Made by a program: the position numbers and the translations under genes. Under the pieces are notes generated by a model, which worked only from the letters and a program-made list of their open reading frames with translations, was not told the origin of the DNA and did not search any database. A DNA stretch of 45,630 bases from Desulfopila aestuarii DSM 18488 (lineage in GTDB: Bacteria; Desulfobacterota; Desulfobulbia; Desulfobulbales; Desulfocapsaceae), in the NCBI GenBank assembly GCA_945863875.1, contig CAMBBS010000035.1, positions 1 through 45,630 on the forward strand, in the 5' to 3' direction. Below, in pieces: positions 33,631 to 42,928 of the stretch. Numbering within the stretch: position 1 is the stretch's first letter; each line of letters opens with the position of its first letter.

Positions 33631-34712
33631 CAGCTTGTCTCCACCGCCGGGGCAGCCATGCCGAATTGCAGACGATAGAGGATCAGCACATCACTGGCCA
33701 GTAAAAAGAACAGCAGCAATCCCTGAAACACCCCGGTCACGGCGACGGGTAAATTGAGTTGAATCTGGGCGGTTTCTCCGCCCAGATAGGTTAAGGCGAG
33801 CAATAAACCGGCAAACAGCACGCCGAGCGGATGCAGCCGGCCGACATAGGCGACGATAATGGCGGTGAAGCCGTAGCCGGGAGAAATGTTCGGCAATAAC
33901 TGACCGATTGGTCCGGCAACCTCGATGGTCCCGGCGAGTCCGGCCATGCCGCCGCCGAGAAGAAGGGTCGTCCAGATGATTTTCGCGTGACTGAAGCCTG
34001 CATGTTCGCAGGCCGCCGGGGCGGAGCCGGCAACCTTGATTTGATAGCCGAGCAGGGTCCGGGAGAGGATGAGCCACCCCAGGGCGACGGCGGCCAGGGC
34101 GATAATGGCGCCGATATGCAACCGGGTCCCTTCCTGCAAAAGAGGCAGCAATGCCGAGTCACTAAACTGTCTGGATTCGGGGAAATTGAAACCATCCGGA
34201 TCTTTTAAGGGGCCGTGCATCAGCATGTTCAATAACAGGCCGGCGACGTAACTGAGCATGAGACTGGTGAGAATCTCGTTGGCGTTGAAGCGGACCCGTA
34301 AAAAGGCGACGATGGCCGCCCAGGCGACGCCGCCGAAAACACCGGCACCCAGCATGAGGGGGATGATGTAAAAACCCTCGCGGTCATAAAAATAAAGTGC
34401 CACCACTCCGCCGCATATGGCGCCCATGGTTAACTGCCCTTCGGCGCCGATATTCCATACTCCGGCCTTAAAACCCAAGGCCAGGGCCACTCCTATCAAC
34501 ACCAGGGGGGTGGCCTTGACGCCGAGCTCGGCCAGGCCGTAAACGGAAGACAGGGGTTCGATAAAAAATGCGTGCAGTGCGCCAAGGGGGGAGACACCCA
34601 TAATGAGAAAGAGGATGATCCCGGCGAGCATGGACAGCACCAGGGCGAGCACCGGCGACAGATAGACCATCGCTTTGGAAGGAAGCCGGCGTCTAACTAA
34701 ATGAGGCCACAT
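33630..34712 (-). CDS. Nucleoside ABC permease, NupP/YufP-like
   Basis: 360 residues from the ATG at 34712 ('MWPHLVRRRLP'), which follows AAGGAGGAG; the frame is open further upstream inside the ATPase gene. Membrane spans throughout, with 'ALGFKAGVWNIGAEGQLTMG' and 'FNANEILTSLMLSYVAGLLL' as family blocks. It overlaps the ATPase gene by 20 bases. With the NupQ-like protein it forms the inner-membrane pore. Confidence 0.92.
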   Translation of the reverse strand: MWPHLVRRRLPSKAMVYLSPVLALVLSMLAGIILFLIMGVSPLGALHAFFIEPLSSVYGLAELGVKATPLVLIGVALALGFKAGVWNIGAEGQLTMGAICGGVVALYFYDREGFYIIPLMLGAGVFGGVAWAAIVAFLRVRFNANEILTSLMLSYVAGLLLNMLMHGPLKDPDGFNFPESRQFSDSALLPLLQEGTRLHIGAIIALAAVALGWLILSRTLLGYQIKVAGSAPAACEHAGFSHAKIIWTTLLLGGGMAGLAGTIEVAGPIGQLLPNISPGYGFTAIIVAYVGRLHPLGVLFAGLLLALTYLGGETAQIQLNLPVAVTGVFQGLLLFFLLASDVLILYRLQFGMAAPAVETS

Positions 34713-36240
34713 GGGCTCCTCCTTTTTCCAGCGGGACACCAGCCATGAGCAGGCCGACTTTTTCAACTGTCATTTCCGCGGTGGGGTAAAAGAGCGATAA
34801 GCGACCGCCGCAGATTGCCCCGATTCTATCCGACATTTCCATTAATTCGTCGAGATCCTGGGAAATAACCAGCACCGCGGCACCCCTGTCGGCCAGTTTG
34901 CGCAACGACTGACGTATCGTCTGCGTCGCCCCGGCATCAACGCCCCAGGTCGGCTGGGAGACGATGAGGATATCCGGCTGCTGGGTCAGTTCCCGGCCGA
35001 TGATAAATTTTTGCAGATTGCCGCCGGACAGGCTGTTTGCCGGTACCTTGGCGCCGGCGGTCTTCACCCCGAAGTCGGCAATGACCTTTTGGGCGAAGGT
35101 TCTCGTTTTCGAGTAATTGATGAGGCCCTTTGCCAGCAACCCCATGCGCTGAAATCCGGTCATGAAGGCGTTGTCGACCAGATCCATATCCGGGATGGCC
35201 CCATGGCCCAGTCTTTTTTCCGGCACGCTGGCCATTCCTGCCCTGCGGCGGGCGTTGGGACCAAGTTTGCCGGAATGTTGGTTTTCGATAATGATGCTCG
35301 CCGCCAGCTGGCAGCTTTCTTCGCCGTTCAGGGCCTTGAGCAGTTCGTCCTGGCCATTGCCGGCAACTCCGGCGATGCCGACGATTTCTCCGGCGCGCAC
35401 CTCAAGATGGATATCGGTTAAGGAGATACTGGTGTTATCCATTGCCGGCATCGTCAGGTTGTCGACCTTCAGGCGTATTTCGCCGGTGGCGACCGCCTGG
35501 CCCCGGGCAATTTTTTCCATTTCTTCGCCCATCATCATCATGGCCAGCGACGAGGTGCTTTCGGTATCGACGGACACGGTATTGACACGTTTGCCGAGGC
35601 GGAGGATGGTCGCCTGGTGACAGAGGGCTTTTATTTCATCGAGTTTATGACTGATATAGAGGATGGCCAGACCTTCTCCGGCCAGGCGATTCAAGGTCAA
35701 AAATAATTTCCGTACTTCCTGCGGGGTCAATACCGAGGTCGGTTCATCCATCACCAGTAAACGAGGATCCTGCAGGAGACAGCGGATTATTTCAATGCGC
35801 TGCCGTTCGCCGACGGAGAGGGTGTAGACATGTCGATGCGGATCGAGAGGCAGGCCGTATCGTCCGGATATCTCAGTAATTTCACCGGCCAGCTGTTTCA
35901 GGTCAACCGCCCGGCTTATACCCAGTGAAATGTTTTCGACGACGGATAAGGAATCAAACAGCGAAAAGTGCTGAAAGACCATGGCAATGCCGAGGTCCCG
36001 AGCGTCGGCCGGGGTATCGATTTTCACCGGCTGGCCATTGAACAGGATAGTGCCGGCATCCGGTTTGAGGATGCCGTAGATCATCTTCACCAGGGTTGAT
36101 TTTCCCGCACCGTTCTCCCCCAGCAGGGCATGAATTTCACCGGGTTTTATTTTTAAATCAACCGCATCGTTGGCAAGCACGCCGGGAAATGCCTTGGTCA
36201 TGCCCTGTAATTCTATTAAATATGGAGGATTGTCTTTCAT
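34693..36240 (-). CDS. Nucleoside ABC importer double ATPase, NupO/YufO-like
   Basis: 515 residues with two ATPase domains, as in all BMP-linked and sugar importers. Domain 1: Walker A 'LLGENGAGKSTLVKMIYG', 'YTLSVGERQRIEIIRCLL' (signature LSVGE), Walker B 'LLVMDEPTSVLTP'. Domain 2 has a degenerate Walker A ('GIAGVAGNGQDELLKALNG'), signature 'NSLSGGNLQKFIIGREL', and 'ILIVSQPTWGVD' at Walker B, with Gln at the catalytic Glu position. Such asymmetry is normal for the family. First gene of the operon. The leader lacks a clear ribosome binding site, so a start at 36201 is possible. Confidence 0.93.
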   Translation of the reverse strand: MKDNPPYLIELQGMTKAFPGVLANDAVDLKIKPGEIHALLGENGAGKSTLVKMIYGILKPDAGTILFNGQPVKIDTPADARDLGIAMVFQHFSLFDSLSVVENISLGISRAVDLKQLAGEITEISGRYGLPLDPHRHVYTLSVGERQRIEIIRCLLQDPRLLVMDEPTSVLTPQEVRKLFLTLNRLAGEGLAILYISHKLDEIKALCHQATILRLGKRVNTVSVDTESTSSLAMMMMGEEMEKIARGQAVATGEIRLKVDNLTMPAMDNTSISLTDIHLEVRAGEIVGIAGVAGNGQDELLKALNGEESCQLAASIIIENQHSGKLGPNARRRAGMASVPEKRLGHGAIPDMDLVDNAFMTGFQRMGLLAKGLINYSKTRTFAQKVIADFGVKTAGAKVPANSLSGGNLQKFIIGRELTQQPDILIVSQPTWGVDAGATQTIRQSLRKLADRGAAVLVISQDLDELMEMSDRIGAICGGRLSLFYPTAEMTVEKVGLLMAGVPLEKGGAHVASFS

Positions 36241-36284
36241 GAAAGTGTTGCTGAGAAGTAAGCGTTATTTATTTTTGTTCTTTT

Positions 36285-36313
36285 ATTATATTTTTCTGGC
36301 AGTATATCAAATG
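36285..36313 (-). promoter_or_regulatory. Possible promoter of the nucleoside transporter operon
   Basis: An exact TATAAT (36290-36285, minus strand) lies 45 bases before the ATPase gene in an AT-rich divergent region; the 17-base-spaced -35 (CATTTG) is poor, and a better TTGATA is only 14 bases away. Weak call. Confidence 0.3.
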
Positions 36314-36413
36314 AATTCGTCACCGGTGCGGTGGCTCGTTGTTACTCTTTACCAATAAGATGGCCGGAAAAAAACAACAAAATACTTTCTCGAACAAGGA
36401 ATCGGGTGCGCAT

Positions 36414-37340
36414 ATGATCAGGGACCGGCGGAGGTGGTTCATTTATATCCTGCTGCTTGTCTTGCCCTTTTTTTTCGTCGGAGGACCGGATTATGACAGT
36501 CAACGATCCTTGAAGGAGCTGTGGAATCTCGGCCATTTCTTCTTTTTTATGATATTCATTCTGGTGCAGGACAGCTACTGGTGTTCGCTGCATCGGTCGA
36601 TTTATTTCAGAATGGCCGCCGCATGTATCACCGTGACCTGCGTTGGTCTCGGTATTGAGCTGCTGCAGTTACATATCGATGACCGTTTTTTTTCCTGGCG
36701 CGATGTCGGCATGGATCTGATGGGTGGGGTCACCGCCCTGCTCTGGCGGGCCGGCCGAAGCCTGCCGCCGCTGCCGGCGACGCTTACGGCGGTCGTGTCG
36801 ATTGTCGTTGTCTGTGTCAATTTCGTTCCGTTTGGCCGCGTTGTGCTCGATGAATATTGCAGTGGCCGGGATTTTCCCCTGCTCGCCGGCTTTGAGACGA
36901 CGATTGAGCTGCGCCGCTGGACAGGTGGCCGGGGTGGCCTGACCCGGGTGCCGCTGCCGCGCGTCCAGGGCAAACATTCGGCGCGGATTACCCTGACCAC
37001 CGATAAATATTCCGGGGTGGCCTTGAACTATTTTCCCGGCGACTGGCGGGACCGGCGCGCGCTCGCCTTTCAGGTCTTTAACCCTGGGCACCCGCTGACC
37101 CTGCATTACCGTGTGCATGACGCCCTCCACCGAGGCGAGATGCAGACCTATGGCAATCGGTACAATGGCCGTACCCTTTTGACCGAGGGCTGGAATGAAA
37201 TCATCATTCCCCTGGCGGAAATCCTTGCCGCGCCCGAGGGCCGCCAAATGGATGTGACGAAAATCCGTGGCTTCGGCGTTTTTGTCGTGCAGCAAAAGGA
37301 GCGGCGGGTGCTGTTTCTTGATAATGTCCGTCTCTTGTAA
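36414..37340 (+). CDS. VanZ-like membrane protein with a C-terminal beta-sandwich domain
   Basis: 308 residues from the ATG at 36414. Residues 1-150 hold about five membrane spans and VanZ-like features ('[17 protein letters not shown]', '[18 protein letters not shown]', '[15 protein letters not shown]'): the G-H-F and E-x-x-Q / D-x-x-x-N-x-x-G pattern. Residues about 170-308 would face outward and resemble a carbohydrate-binding or CBM11-like sandwich: '[20 protein letters not shown]', '[19 protein letters not shown]', '[20 protein letters not shown]'. I know no function for the combination; cell-surface or envelope sensing is a guess. It precedes the helicase gene by 26 bases and could share its transcript. 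Confidence 0.7.
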   Translation: MIRDRRRWFIYILLLVLPFFFVGGPDYDSQRSLKELWNLGHFFFFMIFILVQDSYWCSLHRSIYFRMAAACITVTCVGLGIELLQLHIDDRFFSWRDVGMDLMGGVTALLWRAGRSLPPLPATLTAVVSIVVVCVNFVPFGRVVLDEYCSGRDFPLLAGFETTIELRRWTGGRGGLTRVPLPRVQGKHSARITLTTDKYSGVALNYFPGDWRDRRALAFQVFNPGHPLTLHYRVHDALHRGEMQTYGNRYNGRTLLTEGWNEIIIPLAEILAAPEGRQMDVTKIRGFGVFVVQQKERRVLFLDNVRLL

Positions 37341-37366
37341 ATAACCTCAACACGAAAAACCATTCT

Positions 37367-38752
37367 ATGTCATTTTCCCTTCTTGGCCTCTCCGAACCTC
37401 TTCTCCGTGTTCTTCGTGAACAGGGCTATGGTGTGCCTTTTCCGATTCAGATCAAGGCGCTTCCGGCCGTGCTTTCCGGCAGAGATGTCATGGCCGCGGC
37501 GGAAACCGGCACCGGTAAGACCGCCGGTTTTGTCCTGCCCCTGCTGCAGCGTCTTGCCGGCGGCAGCACCACGCCGGCCAATCACATCCGCGCGCTGATT
37601 CTGACACCGACCCGCGAGCTGGCGGTGCAGGTGGCCGAGAGTGTGGCAACCTACGGTAAATACCTTTCATTGACCTCGGGGGTGGTCTACGGCGGGGTGA
37701 AGATTAATCCGCAGATGATGAAATTGCGCCGCGGCCTTGACGTGCTGGTGGCGACCCCGGGACGGCTGCTTGATTTGTCTGCCCAGAATGCCGTCAAGTT
37801 TGCCCGGGTAGAGACGCTGGTGCTCGATGAGGCGGATCGTTTGCTCGACCTCGGTTTTTTATGCGATATCAGGGCAATCCTCGCGCTGCTGCCGAAAAAG
37901 CGGCAAAATCTTCTTTTTTCGGCCACCTTTTCCGAAGACATCCGCGCCCTGACCGAGACGCTGCTGAAAAATCCGCTGAAGATAGAAGTTGGCCCGAAAA
38001 ACAGTCCGGCGAGAAGTGTCAAGCAGTGTTTGTACGAAGTCGACAAAAAGAGAAAGGCGGGTCTGCTCAGTCATCTGCTGCGCGATCGGGGCTGGCCGCA
38101 GGTGCTGGTTTTTACCCGGACACGGGACGGCGCCGATCGGCTGGTGCAGAGGCTGGAGCGCGACGGCATCGTCGCCGCAGCCCTGCACGGGGACAAAGGG
38201 CAGCAGGAGCGCAGCCGGGTTCTCGCCGCCTTCAAGGCCGGGGACATTCGCGTCCTGGTGGCAACCGACGTCGTTTCCCGTGGCATCGATATCAACGAGC
38301 TGCCCCGGGTGGTGAATTTTGATCTGCCCCAGGTGGCCGAGGATTATATCCACCGCATCGGCCGTACCGGACGGGCAGGGGTGGCGGGGGAGGCTGTTTC
38401 ACTGGTGAGTGCCGATGAGGTGAAGCATCTCGCGGCAATCGAGAGTCTCATCGGCCAGGCGCTGGTGCGCGAGGTGGAGATCGGTTTTATTCCGGCGCAT
38501 AACGTTCCGTTAACCCGGCAAACGGTGCTGCGCCCGAAAAAACCGAAAAAACCGAAAAAGCCGAGGCAGGGCATCGCGCCGGTGCCAGGTGAAGGGCAGG
38601 GCATTACCGCGACTCCAAAAGGTGACCGGGGAAAGTTGCAGGCTGGCCGGACTTCTCCATCGGTCGCTGCCGGCAAAGCAAAAGAGAGTACGCCCGAAGA
38701 CAGTCGGAGCGACAGGCCCAGGCGGGGGGCGGTAACCCGGAAAAAACGCTGA
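37367..38752 (+). CDS. rhlE: DEAD-box RNA helicase, RhlE-like
   Basis: 461 residues. Q motif '[19 protein letters not shown]', motif I 'AAETGTGKT', Ia 'PTRELAVQV', Ib 'TPGRLLDL', motif II '[13 protein letters not shown]' (DEAD), III 'FSATF', IV '[15 protein letters not shown]', V '[12 protein letters not shown]', VI '[12 protein letters not shown]'. The C-terminal 80 residues are basic and repetitive ('[12 protein letters not shown]', later '[12 protein letters not shown]'), a likely RNA-binding tail. It should unwind short RNA duplexes in ribosome assembly or RNA decay. Ends at a strong terminator shared with rubrerythrin. Confidence 0.93.
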   Translation: MSFSLLGLSEPLLRVLREQGYGVPFPIQIKALPAVLSGRDVMAAAETGTGKTAGFVLPLLQRLAGGSTTPANHIRALILTPTRELAVQVAESVATYGKYLSLTSGVVYGGVKINPQMMKLRRGLDVLVATPGRLLDLSAQNAVKFARVETLVLDEADRLLDLGFLCDIRAILALLPKKRQNLLFSATFSEDIRALTETLLKNPLKIEVGPKNSPARSVKQCLYEVDKKRKAGLLSHLLRDRGWPQVLVFTRTRDGADRLVQRLERDGIVAAALHGDKGQQERSRVLAAFKAGDIRVLVATDVVSRGIDINELPRVVNFDLPQVAEDYIHRIGRTGRAGVAGEAVSLVSADEVKHLAAIESLIGQALVREVEIGFIPAHNVPLTRQTVLRPKKPKKPKKPRQGIAPVPGEGQGITATPKGDRGKLQAGRTSPSVAAGKAKESTPEDSRSDRPRRGAVTRKKR

Positions 38753-38845
38753 TCGGGGAGGATGGAGAGACGATGGTGCTACTGTAATTCCACTCTAAGC
38801 AACTGGTGCACGTGGAGTTGACCGGCGGGCAAAGAAAACCTGATG

Positions 38846-38885
38846 AAAACCCCGGTTGTGTCAACAGGCAGACAACCGGGGTTTT
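38846..38885. terminator. Bidirectional intrinsic terminator
   Basis: AAAACCCCGGTTGT (38846-38859) and ACAACCGGGGTTTT (38872-38885) form a perfect 14-bp stem with a 12-base loop. The A and T tracts at the ends serve both strands: the helicase gene and the convergent rubrerythrin gene. Confidence 0.92.
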
Positions 38886-38897
38886 GTTAATTAAAAA

Positions 38898-39419
38898 TTA
38901 GACATCCATGTCGGCGGGTTCGTAGTACTCTTTCGGATGCTGACAGCTTGGACATTTATGTGGCGGCTCGGTTCCGGTATAGGTGTAACCGCAGAGAGAG
39001 CAGCGCCATTTGATGGGTTGCTCGCGGGTGAAAACAGTGCCTTTTTCAACCATTTCGAGCAATCTTTTGTATCGTTCGCGGTGTTCCGCTTCAATTTTAG
39101 CGATCTGCTTAAACAGCATGGCGGCTTCCATGTTCCCTTCTTCCTCTGCCTCTTTGGCAAAAGTAGGATACATGGTCACGGTTTCATAATCTTCGCCTTC
39201 AACGGCCTCTTTCAGATTTGCCGCCGTATCGCCGATGCCATTGAGAAGCTTAAAGTGATCGTTGGCGTGGCGCATTTCATTGAATGCCGTCTCATCAAAA
39301 ATTTTGGCGACGTAGTGATAGCCCTCCTTGCGGGCGACCTTGGCAAAAAAAGTGTATTTGTTGCGCGCCTGTGACTCGCCTGCAAATGCGGCCTTTAAGT
39401 TTTCAATGGTTTTACTCAT
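38898..39419 (-). CDS. rbr: Rubrerythrin
   Basis: 173 residues from the ATG at 39419, eight bases after GGAGG. The N-terminal four-helix di-iron domain carries the Glu/His ligands in 'AFAGESQARNKYTFFAKVA', 'FDETAFNEMRHANDHFKLL', and 'FAKEAEEEGNMEAAMLFKQ', 'EAEHRERYKRLLEMVEKG'. The C-terminal rubredoxin domain has two CxxC knuckles ('WRCSLCGYTYTG' and 'HKCPSCQHPKEYY'). It reduces hydrogen peroxide in the cytoplasm of anaerobes, taking electrons from rubredoxin or a reductase. It has its own promoter and terminator. Confidence 0.96.
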   Translation of the reverse strand: MSKTIENLKAAFAGESQARNKYTFFAKVARKEGYHYVAKIFDETAFNEMRHANDHFKLLNGIGDTAANLKEAVEGEDYETVTMYPTFAKEAEEEGNMEAAMLFKQIAKIEAEHRERYKRLLEMVEKGTVFTREQPIKWRCSLCGYTYTGTEPPHKCPSCQHPKEYYEPADMDV

Positions 39420-39501
39420 GTCATCCTCCATATACGGGTTTGGGTGTGGTGGCTGTGTCCGAAGAGCACAGCGGAATTGTTGTCTACACAATAATGATTC
39501 C

Positions 39502-39530
39502 TATTTACAGTAAACCGATTTTCCTGTCAA
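39502..39530 (-). promoter_or_regulatory. Putative rubrerythrin promoter
   Basis: On the minus strand TTGACA (39530-39525), 17 bases, then TAAATA (39507-39502). The -35 box is perfect and the -10 is moderate. It would give a leader of about 75 nt. The A/T-rich sequence just downstream (GGAATCATTATTGTG) might bind a peroxide or iron regulator, but no exact PerR or Fur box is seen. Confidence 0.55.
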
Positions 39531-39649
39531 TGATTTTTTTGCCCATCGGCTTATTTGCCCGGTCAACGACTTTTGTCTGTCTATCTTGGACAGGTATCAA
39601 TTCCCGTCGCAGGGAGATATTGCTCAGCACCGGTTAAGGGGAAGAAAGA

Positions 39650-39805
39650 ATGGCGGAATATAAAGATGATAGGGGTGGTTTTTTCTATAGCTTTTATCGG
39701 ATGCATACTGTATTAAGAAGGGTTGTTCGTGTGCAGCAACTAACAGTGGGCACTCTTTTATGGTGCCCAGGAATGATAGAAGTACCCGTTGAGTCAGTTG
39801 AGTAA
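39650..39805 (+). CDS. 51-codon leader or small ORF upstream of fusA
   Basis: ATG at 39650 is preceded by AAGGGGAAG at good spacing; the frame reads '[20 protein letters not shown]', '[20 protein letters not shown]', '[11 protein letters not shown]' and stops at TAA 39803-39805. That stop lies inside the left arm of the terminator that precedes fusA. The peptide is not like a known family. It may be a leader whose translation affects the terminator, or a genuine small protein. Coding status is inferred from the ribosome binding site and position only. Confidence 0.4.
   Translation: MAEYKDDRGGFFYSFYRMHTVLRRVVRVQQLTVGTLLWCPGMIEVPVESVE
39747..39769 (+). promoter_or_regulatory. Small hairpin in the fusA leader
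   Basis: TGGGCAC (39747-39753) pairs with GTGCCCA (39763-39769) around a nine-base loop. It lies within the 51-codon ORF, 30 bases before the terminator stem. It may act as a pause site, but no role is shown. Confidence 0.4.
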
Positions 39806-39840
39806 GGAGTTGCAGCCTGCTGCAACTCCTTACTTTTTTA
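39801..39840 (+). terminator. Strong intrinsic terminator or attenuator in front of fusA
   Basis: AGTAAGGAGTTGCAG (39801-39815), loop CCTG, then CTGCAACTCCTTACT (39820-39834): a perfect 15-bp stem followed by TTTTTTATTTT. It stands 69 bases before the fusA ATG. The only upstream gene in this direction is the 51-codon ORF, whose stop is inside the left arm. The upstream GCAACT at 39735-39740 could pair with AGTTGC of the left arm as an anti-terminator. Confidence 0.85.
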
Positions 39841-39908
39841 TTTTCCCACAGCTTTTTATAAGCGAGGCCGGATGGAAGCCGGTTGCAACGTTGCAGAGGA
39901 CAGCAGCC

Positions 39909-41993
39909 ATGAGTAAGGATTTATCGAAAGTAAGAAATATTGGTATCAGTGCCCATATCGATTCGGGAAAGACAACCTTGACCGAGCGTATCCTGTTTTA
40001 TACCAAGAGGATCCATGCGATCCATGAGGTACGCGGGAAAGACGGTGTCGGGGCAAAGATGGACTCCATGGAACTTGAAAAAGAGCGTGGTATTACCATT
40101 CAGTCCGCCGCAACCTACTGCTCCTGGAAAGATATTGACATTAATATCATTGATACCCCGGGCCACGTTGATTTTACTGTTGAAGTTGAGCGGGCTCTCA
40201 GGGTCTTAGACGGGGCCGTGCTGGTGCTTTGTTCGGTTGGCGGGGTGCAGTCCCAGTCAATCACGGTAAACAGGCAGATGACCCGCTATAATGTTCCCCG
40301 GATTGCCTTTATCAACAAATGCGACCGTACCGGTGCCAATCCTGAAAAGGTGACGAAGCAGCTGCGGGAAAAACTCGACCTGAACGCCCATCTGCTGCAG
40401 ATGCCGATCGGCCTAGAGAGTGACCTGAAAGGTGTCGTCGATCTGATCACCATGAAAGCGGTTTATTTTGATGGTGACAGCGGGGAGGATATCCGCATAG
40501 AAGAGATTCCCGCAGCTATGCTGGAAGAAGCCGAAGAAAAGCAGGAGGCATTGCTCGAAGAGGTATCCATGTTCTCCGAGGAGCTGATGGAGGCCCTGCT
40601 CGAAGGTGGCGAGGTTGATACCGCGTTGGTCTACGACGCCGTTCGTAAAGGAACGCTTGCCCTCGAATTCACCCCTGTTCTCGTTGGTTCAGCCTATAAG
40701 AACAAGGGCGTGCAGTCGTTACTCGATGCGGTGGAAAGCTTTCTTCCCTGCCCGACGGACGTCGTCAACATGGCCCTTGATCTGAATGACGGCGAAAAAG
40801 AATTCGCGGTCACCAACGATCCCAAGGATCCTCTTATCATGCTTGCCTTCAAACTGGAAGACGGCCGCTACGGCCAGCTCACCTATACGCGGACCTATCA
40901 GGGTACCTTGTCCAAAGGCGACACGGTCTTCAATAGAAGGACCGGCAAGAAAGTGAAGATCGGCCGTCTCTGCCGCATGCATTCCAATGAGATGGAAGAA
41001 ATCGATTCATGCGGTTCCGGCGATATCGTCGCCCTGTTCGGGGTCGATTGCGCCTCCGGTGATACCTTCACCTCGGAGGGCATTTCCTGCTCGATGACCT
41101 CGATGCATATTCCAGAACCGGTCATTTCCCTGGCGGTAATACCTGTCGATAATAAGGCGCAGATCAATATGTCCAAGGCGCTGAACCGGTTTACCAAAGA
41201 AGATCCGACCTTCAAAACCTTTGTCGACCATGAAACCGGCGAGACCATTATCTCCGGCATGGGCGAGTTGCATCTGGAAGTATACATTGAACGGATGAAG
41301 CGTGAGTACGGCGCCCTTGTCGAGGTAGGCGCCCCGCAGGTTTCTTACCGTGAGACCATTTCCCAGCGGGCGGATTTCAACTACACCCACAAAAAACAGA
41401 CCGGTGGTTCCGGTCAGTATGGCCGGGTCGCAGGCTATCTCGAACCGTTAGCGGAAGGCGATTACGAATTCGTCGACAGTATCGTCGGCGGTGTTATTCC
41501 CCGTGAATTTATCGGTTCCTGTGATAAAGGATTCAAAAAATCCGTTGAGAAAGGATCACTCTGCGGTGCACCGATTACCGGCGTACGCTGTGTCATCAAT
41601 GATGGCGCGTACCATGCCGTCGACTCCTCCGATGTGGCTTTTCAGCTTGCTGCCATAGGTGCCTTTAAAGAAGGCTATCTCAAGGCCAAACCGGTTATTA
41701 TGGAACCGATAATGAAAGTTGCCGTTGAGGGGCCCTCCGAGTTTCAGGGTTCGGTGATGGGGTCGATCAACCAGCGACGCGGCATGATTATCGGTACAAC
41801 CGAGGAAGGCAACTACTCGGTTGTCGAGGCGGAGGTGCCGCTGTCCGAGATGTTCGGCTATTCGACCACCCTACGTTCACTGACCCAGGGCAAGGCCGAG
41901 TTCACCATGGAATTTGCAACCTTCAAGCAGGTGCCAAAGAGTGTCAGTGAGCAGTTGGTTAAAGAGTATCAGGACGAGCGGAAGAACAGTTGA
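39909..41993 (+). CDS. fusA: Translation elongation factor G
   Basis: 694 residues from the ATG at 39909 ('[12 protein letters not shown]'), which follows AGAGGA; the frame is open upstream but that part is not conserved. G1 'AHIDSGKTT' (15-23), switch II 'DTPGHVDFT', G4 'INKCDRTGA'; then domains II-V with '[20 protein letters not shown]' in domain IV and '[20 protein letters not shown]' in domain V. It moves tRNA and mRNA through the ribosome with GTP. The 'IDSGKTT' and '[17 protein letters not shown]' forms resemble the spd/mitochondrial EF-G1-like group, often a second EF-G in these bacteria. It is not in a str operon (no rpsL, rpsG or tuf nearby). Separate promoter and leader. Confidence 0.95.
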   Translation: MSKDLSKVRNIGISAHIDSGKTTLTERILFYTKRIHAIHEVRGKDGVGAKMDSMELEKERGITIQSAATYCSWKDIDINIIDTPGHVDFTVEVERALRVLDGAVLVLCSVGGVQSQSITVNRQMTRYNVPRIAFINKCDRTGANPEKVTKQLREKLDLNAHLLQMPIGLESDLKGVVDLITMKAVYFDGDSGEDIRIEEIPAAMLEEAEEKQEALLEEVSMFSEELMEALLEGGEVDTALVYDAVRKGTLALEFTPVLVGSAYKNKGVQSLLDAVESFLPCPTDVVNMALDLNDGEKEFAVTNDPKDPLIMLAFKLEDGRYGQLTYTRTYQGTLSKGDTVFNRRTGKKVKIGRLCRMHSNEMEEIDSCGSGDIVALFGVDCASGDTFTSEGISCSMTSMHIPEPVISLAVIPVDNKAQINMSKALNRFTKEDPTFKTFVDHETGETIISGMGELHLEVYIERMKREYGALVEVGAPQVSYRETISQRADFNYTHKKQTGGSGQYGRVAGYLEPLAEGDYEFVDSIVGGVIPREFIGSCDKGFKKSVEKGSLCGAPITGVRCVINDGAYHAVDSSDVAFQLAAIGAFKEGYLKAKPVIMEPIMKVAVEGPSEFQGSVMGSINQRRGMIIGTTEEGNYSVVEAEVPLSEMFGYSTTLRSLTQGKAEFTMEFATFKQVPKSVSEQLVKEYQDERKNS

Positions 41994-42116
41994 TAAACTT
42001 TCTGCTTCAGATTACAACTAGAGTCTGTTGATAGACGGTATTGATAGACTGTAACAATATACGGACGACTGCACCAACACTGCAGGCTGAAAAGGAATTA
42101 AAAAAGGTGAACTGCC

Positions 42117-42812
42117 ATGGGAAACGAGCTGATAGTTAATAATCCACTTCGGGCTCTTGGGCTTGAGGAAAAGGCGGGCGGAACGACACAGGCAATGATG
42201 GGCTTGGTCATGGCCAGGGCCGGACTGGGCAAGACTGCAATTTTGGTGCAATTCGCCCTCGATTGTATGTTGCTTGGCAATAAGGTGCTGCATGTGTCGA
42301 TCGGCGAGGGCGTCGATAAGACGCGGACCTGGTACGATGACATTCTTTCTCTGTTGACCGATGGAGAGAAATTGGAGTCGATCCCGGAAGTCATGAAAAA
42401 CCGGATGATTATGACTTTCAAGGAGAGTTCCTTCTCCAAGGCCAAGCTCGAAGAAAGATTGGATGATCTGGTGCAGCAGAATATCTATAAGCCGGAATGT
42501 CTGATCATTGACGGGTACGATTTTGAGAAAAACGACAAGAAATCTCTTGAGGAGCTGCGCGATTTCATGAATACGCGCGGTCTGAAAATGATCTGGTTCT
42601 CGGCACTCAGCCATCGGGATGACAAGCGGGTCAGTCTCGACGGGGTTCCGGCCCCCTGTCATGAGGTGGATATGCTGTTCGATACCATACTGCTGATCAA
42701 ACCTGAGGGCGATTCCATGAAACTGAATATAGTCAAGTGTGACTCCTGTTCGGTTGATCCCGGTTCGACGCTGATGCTTGATCCTTCGACGATGCTAATT
42801 AAACAGGTCTAG
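42117..42812 (+). CDS. RecA-fold (KaiC/DnaB-like) ATPase, unknown role
   Basis: 231 residues. Walker A 'MARAGLGKTAILVQFALD' near 32-50, then 'GNKVLHVSIGEGVDKTRTWY' (the second strand and loop of RecA-like ATPases) and Walker B 'ECLIIDGYDFEKND'. 'LKMIWFSALSHRDD' may carry the sensor-1 position. It lacks the N- and C-terminal parts of DnaB, RadA or KaiC, so it is a single core domain. It is soluble. An AAGGTG ribosome binding site precedes the ATG. Transcription may continue from fusA or start at TTGATA/TAACAA near 42030-42060. A terminator follows. Function is not recognised. Confidence 0.75.
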   Translation: MGNELIVNNPLRALGLEEKAGGTTQAMMGLVMARAGLGKTAILVQFALDCMLLGNKVLHVSIGEGVDKTRTWYDDILSLLTDGEKLESIPEVMKNRMIMTFKESSFSKAKLEERLDDLVQQNIYKPECLIIDGYDFEKNDKKSLEELRDFMNTRGLKMIWFSALSHRDDKRVSLDGVPAPCHEVDMLFDTILLIKPEGDSMKLNIVKCDSCSVDPGSTLMLDPSTMLIKQV

Positions 42813-42871
42813 AAGGTTTTCCGAGAAGGCCCCTTTTGCCGGTGCCGGTTCATGGATGGATTGCAGGATGA

Positions 42872-42907
42872 AAAACGGGGTGCTGAAGAAGCATCCCGTT
42901 TTTTTTT
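42872..42907 (+). terminator. Intrinsic terminator after the RecA-fold ATPase gene
   Basis: AAAACGGGGTGCT and AGCATCCCGTTTT form a stem with one G-U pair around a short GAAGA loop, followed by a run of T residues (42899-42907). Confidence 0.85.
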
Positions 42908-42928
42908 CAGTATGGAGAAGGTGACGTT

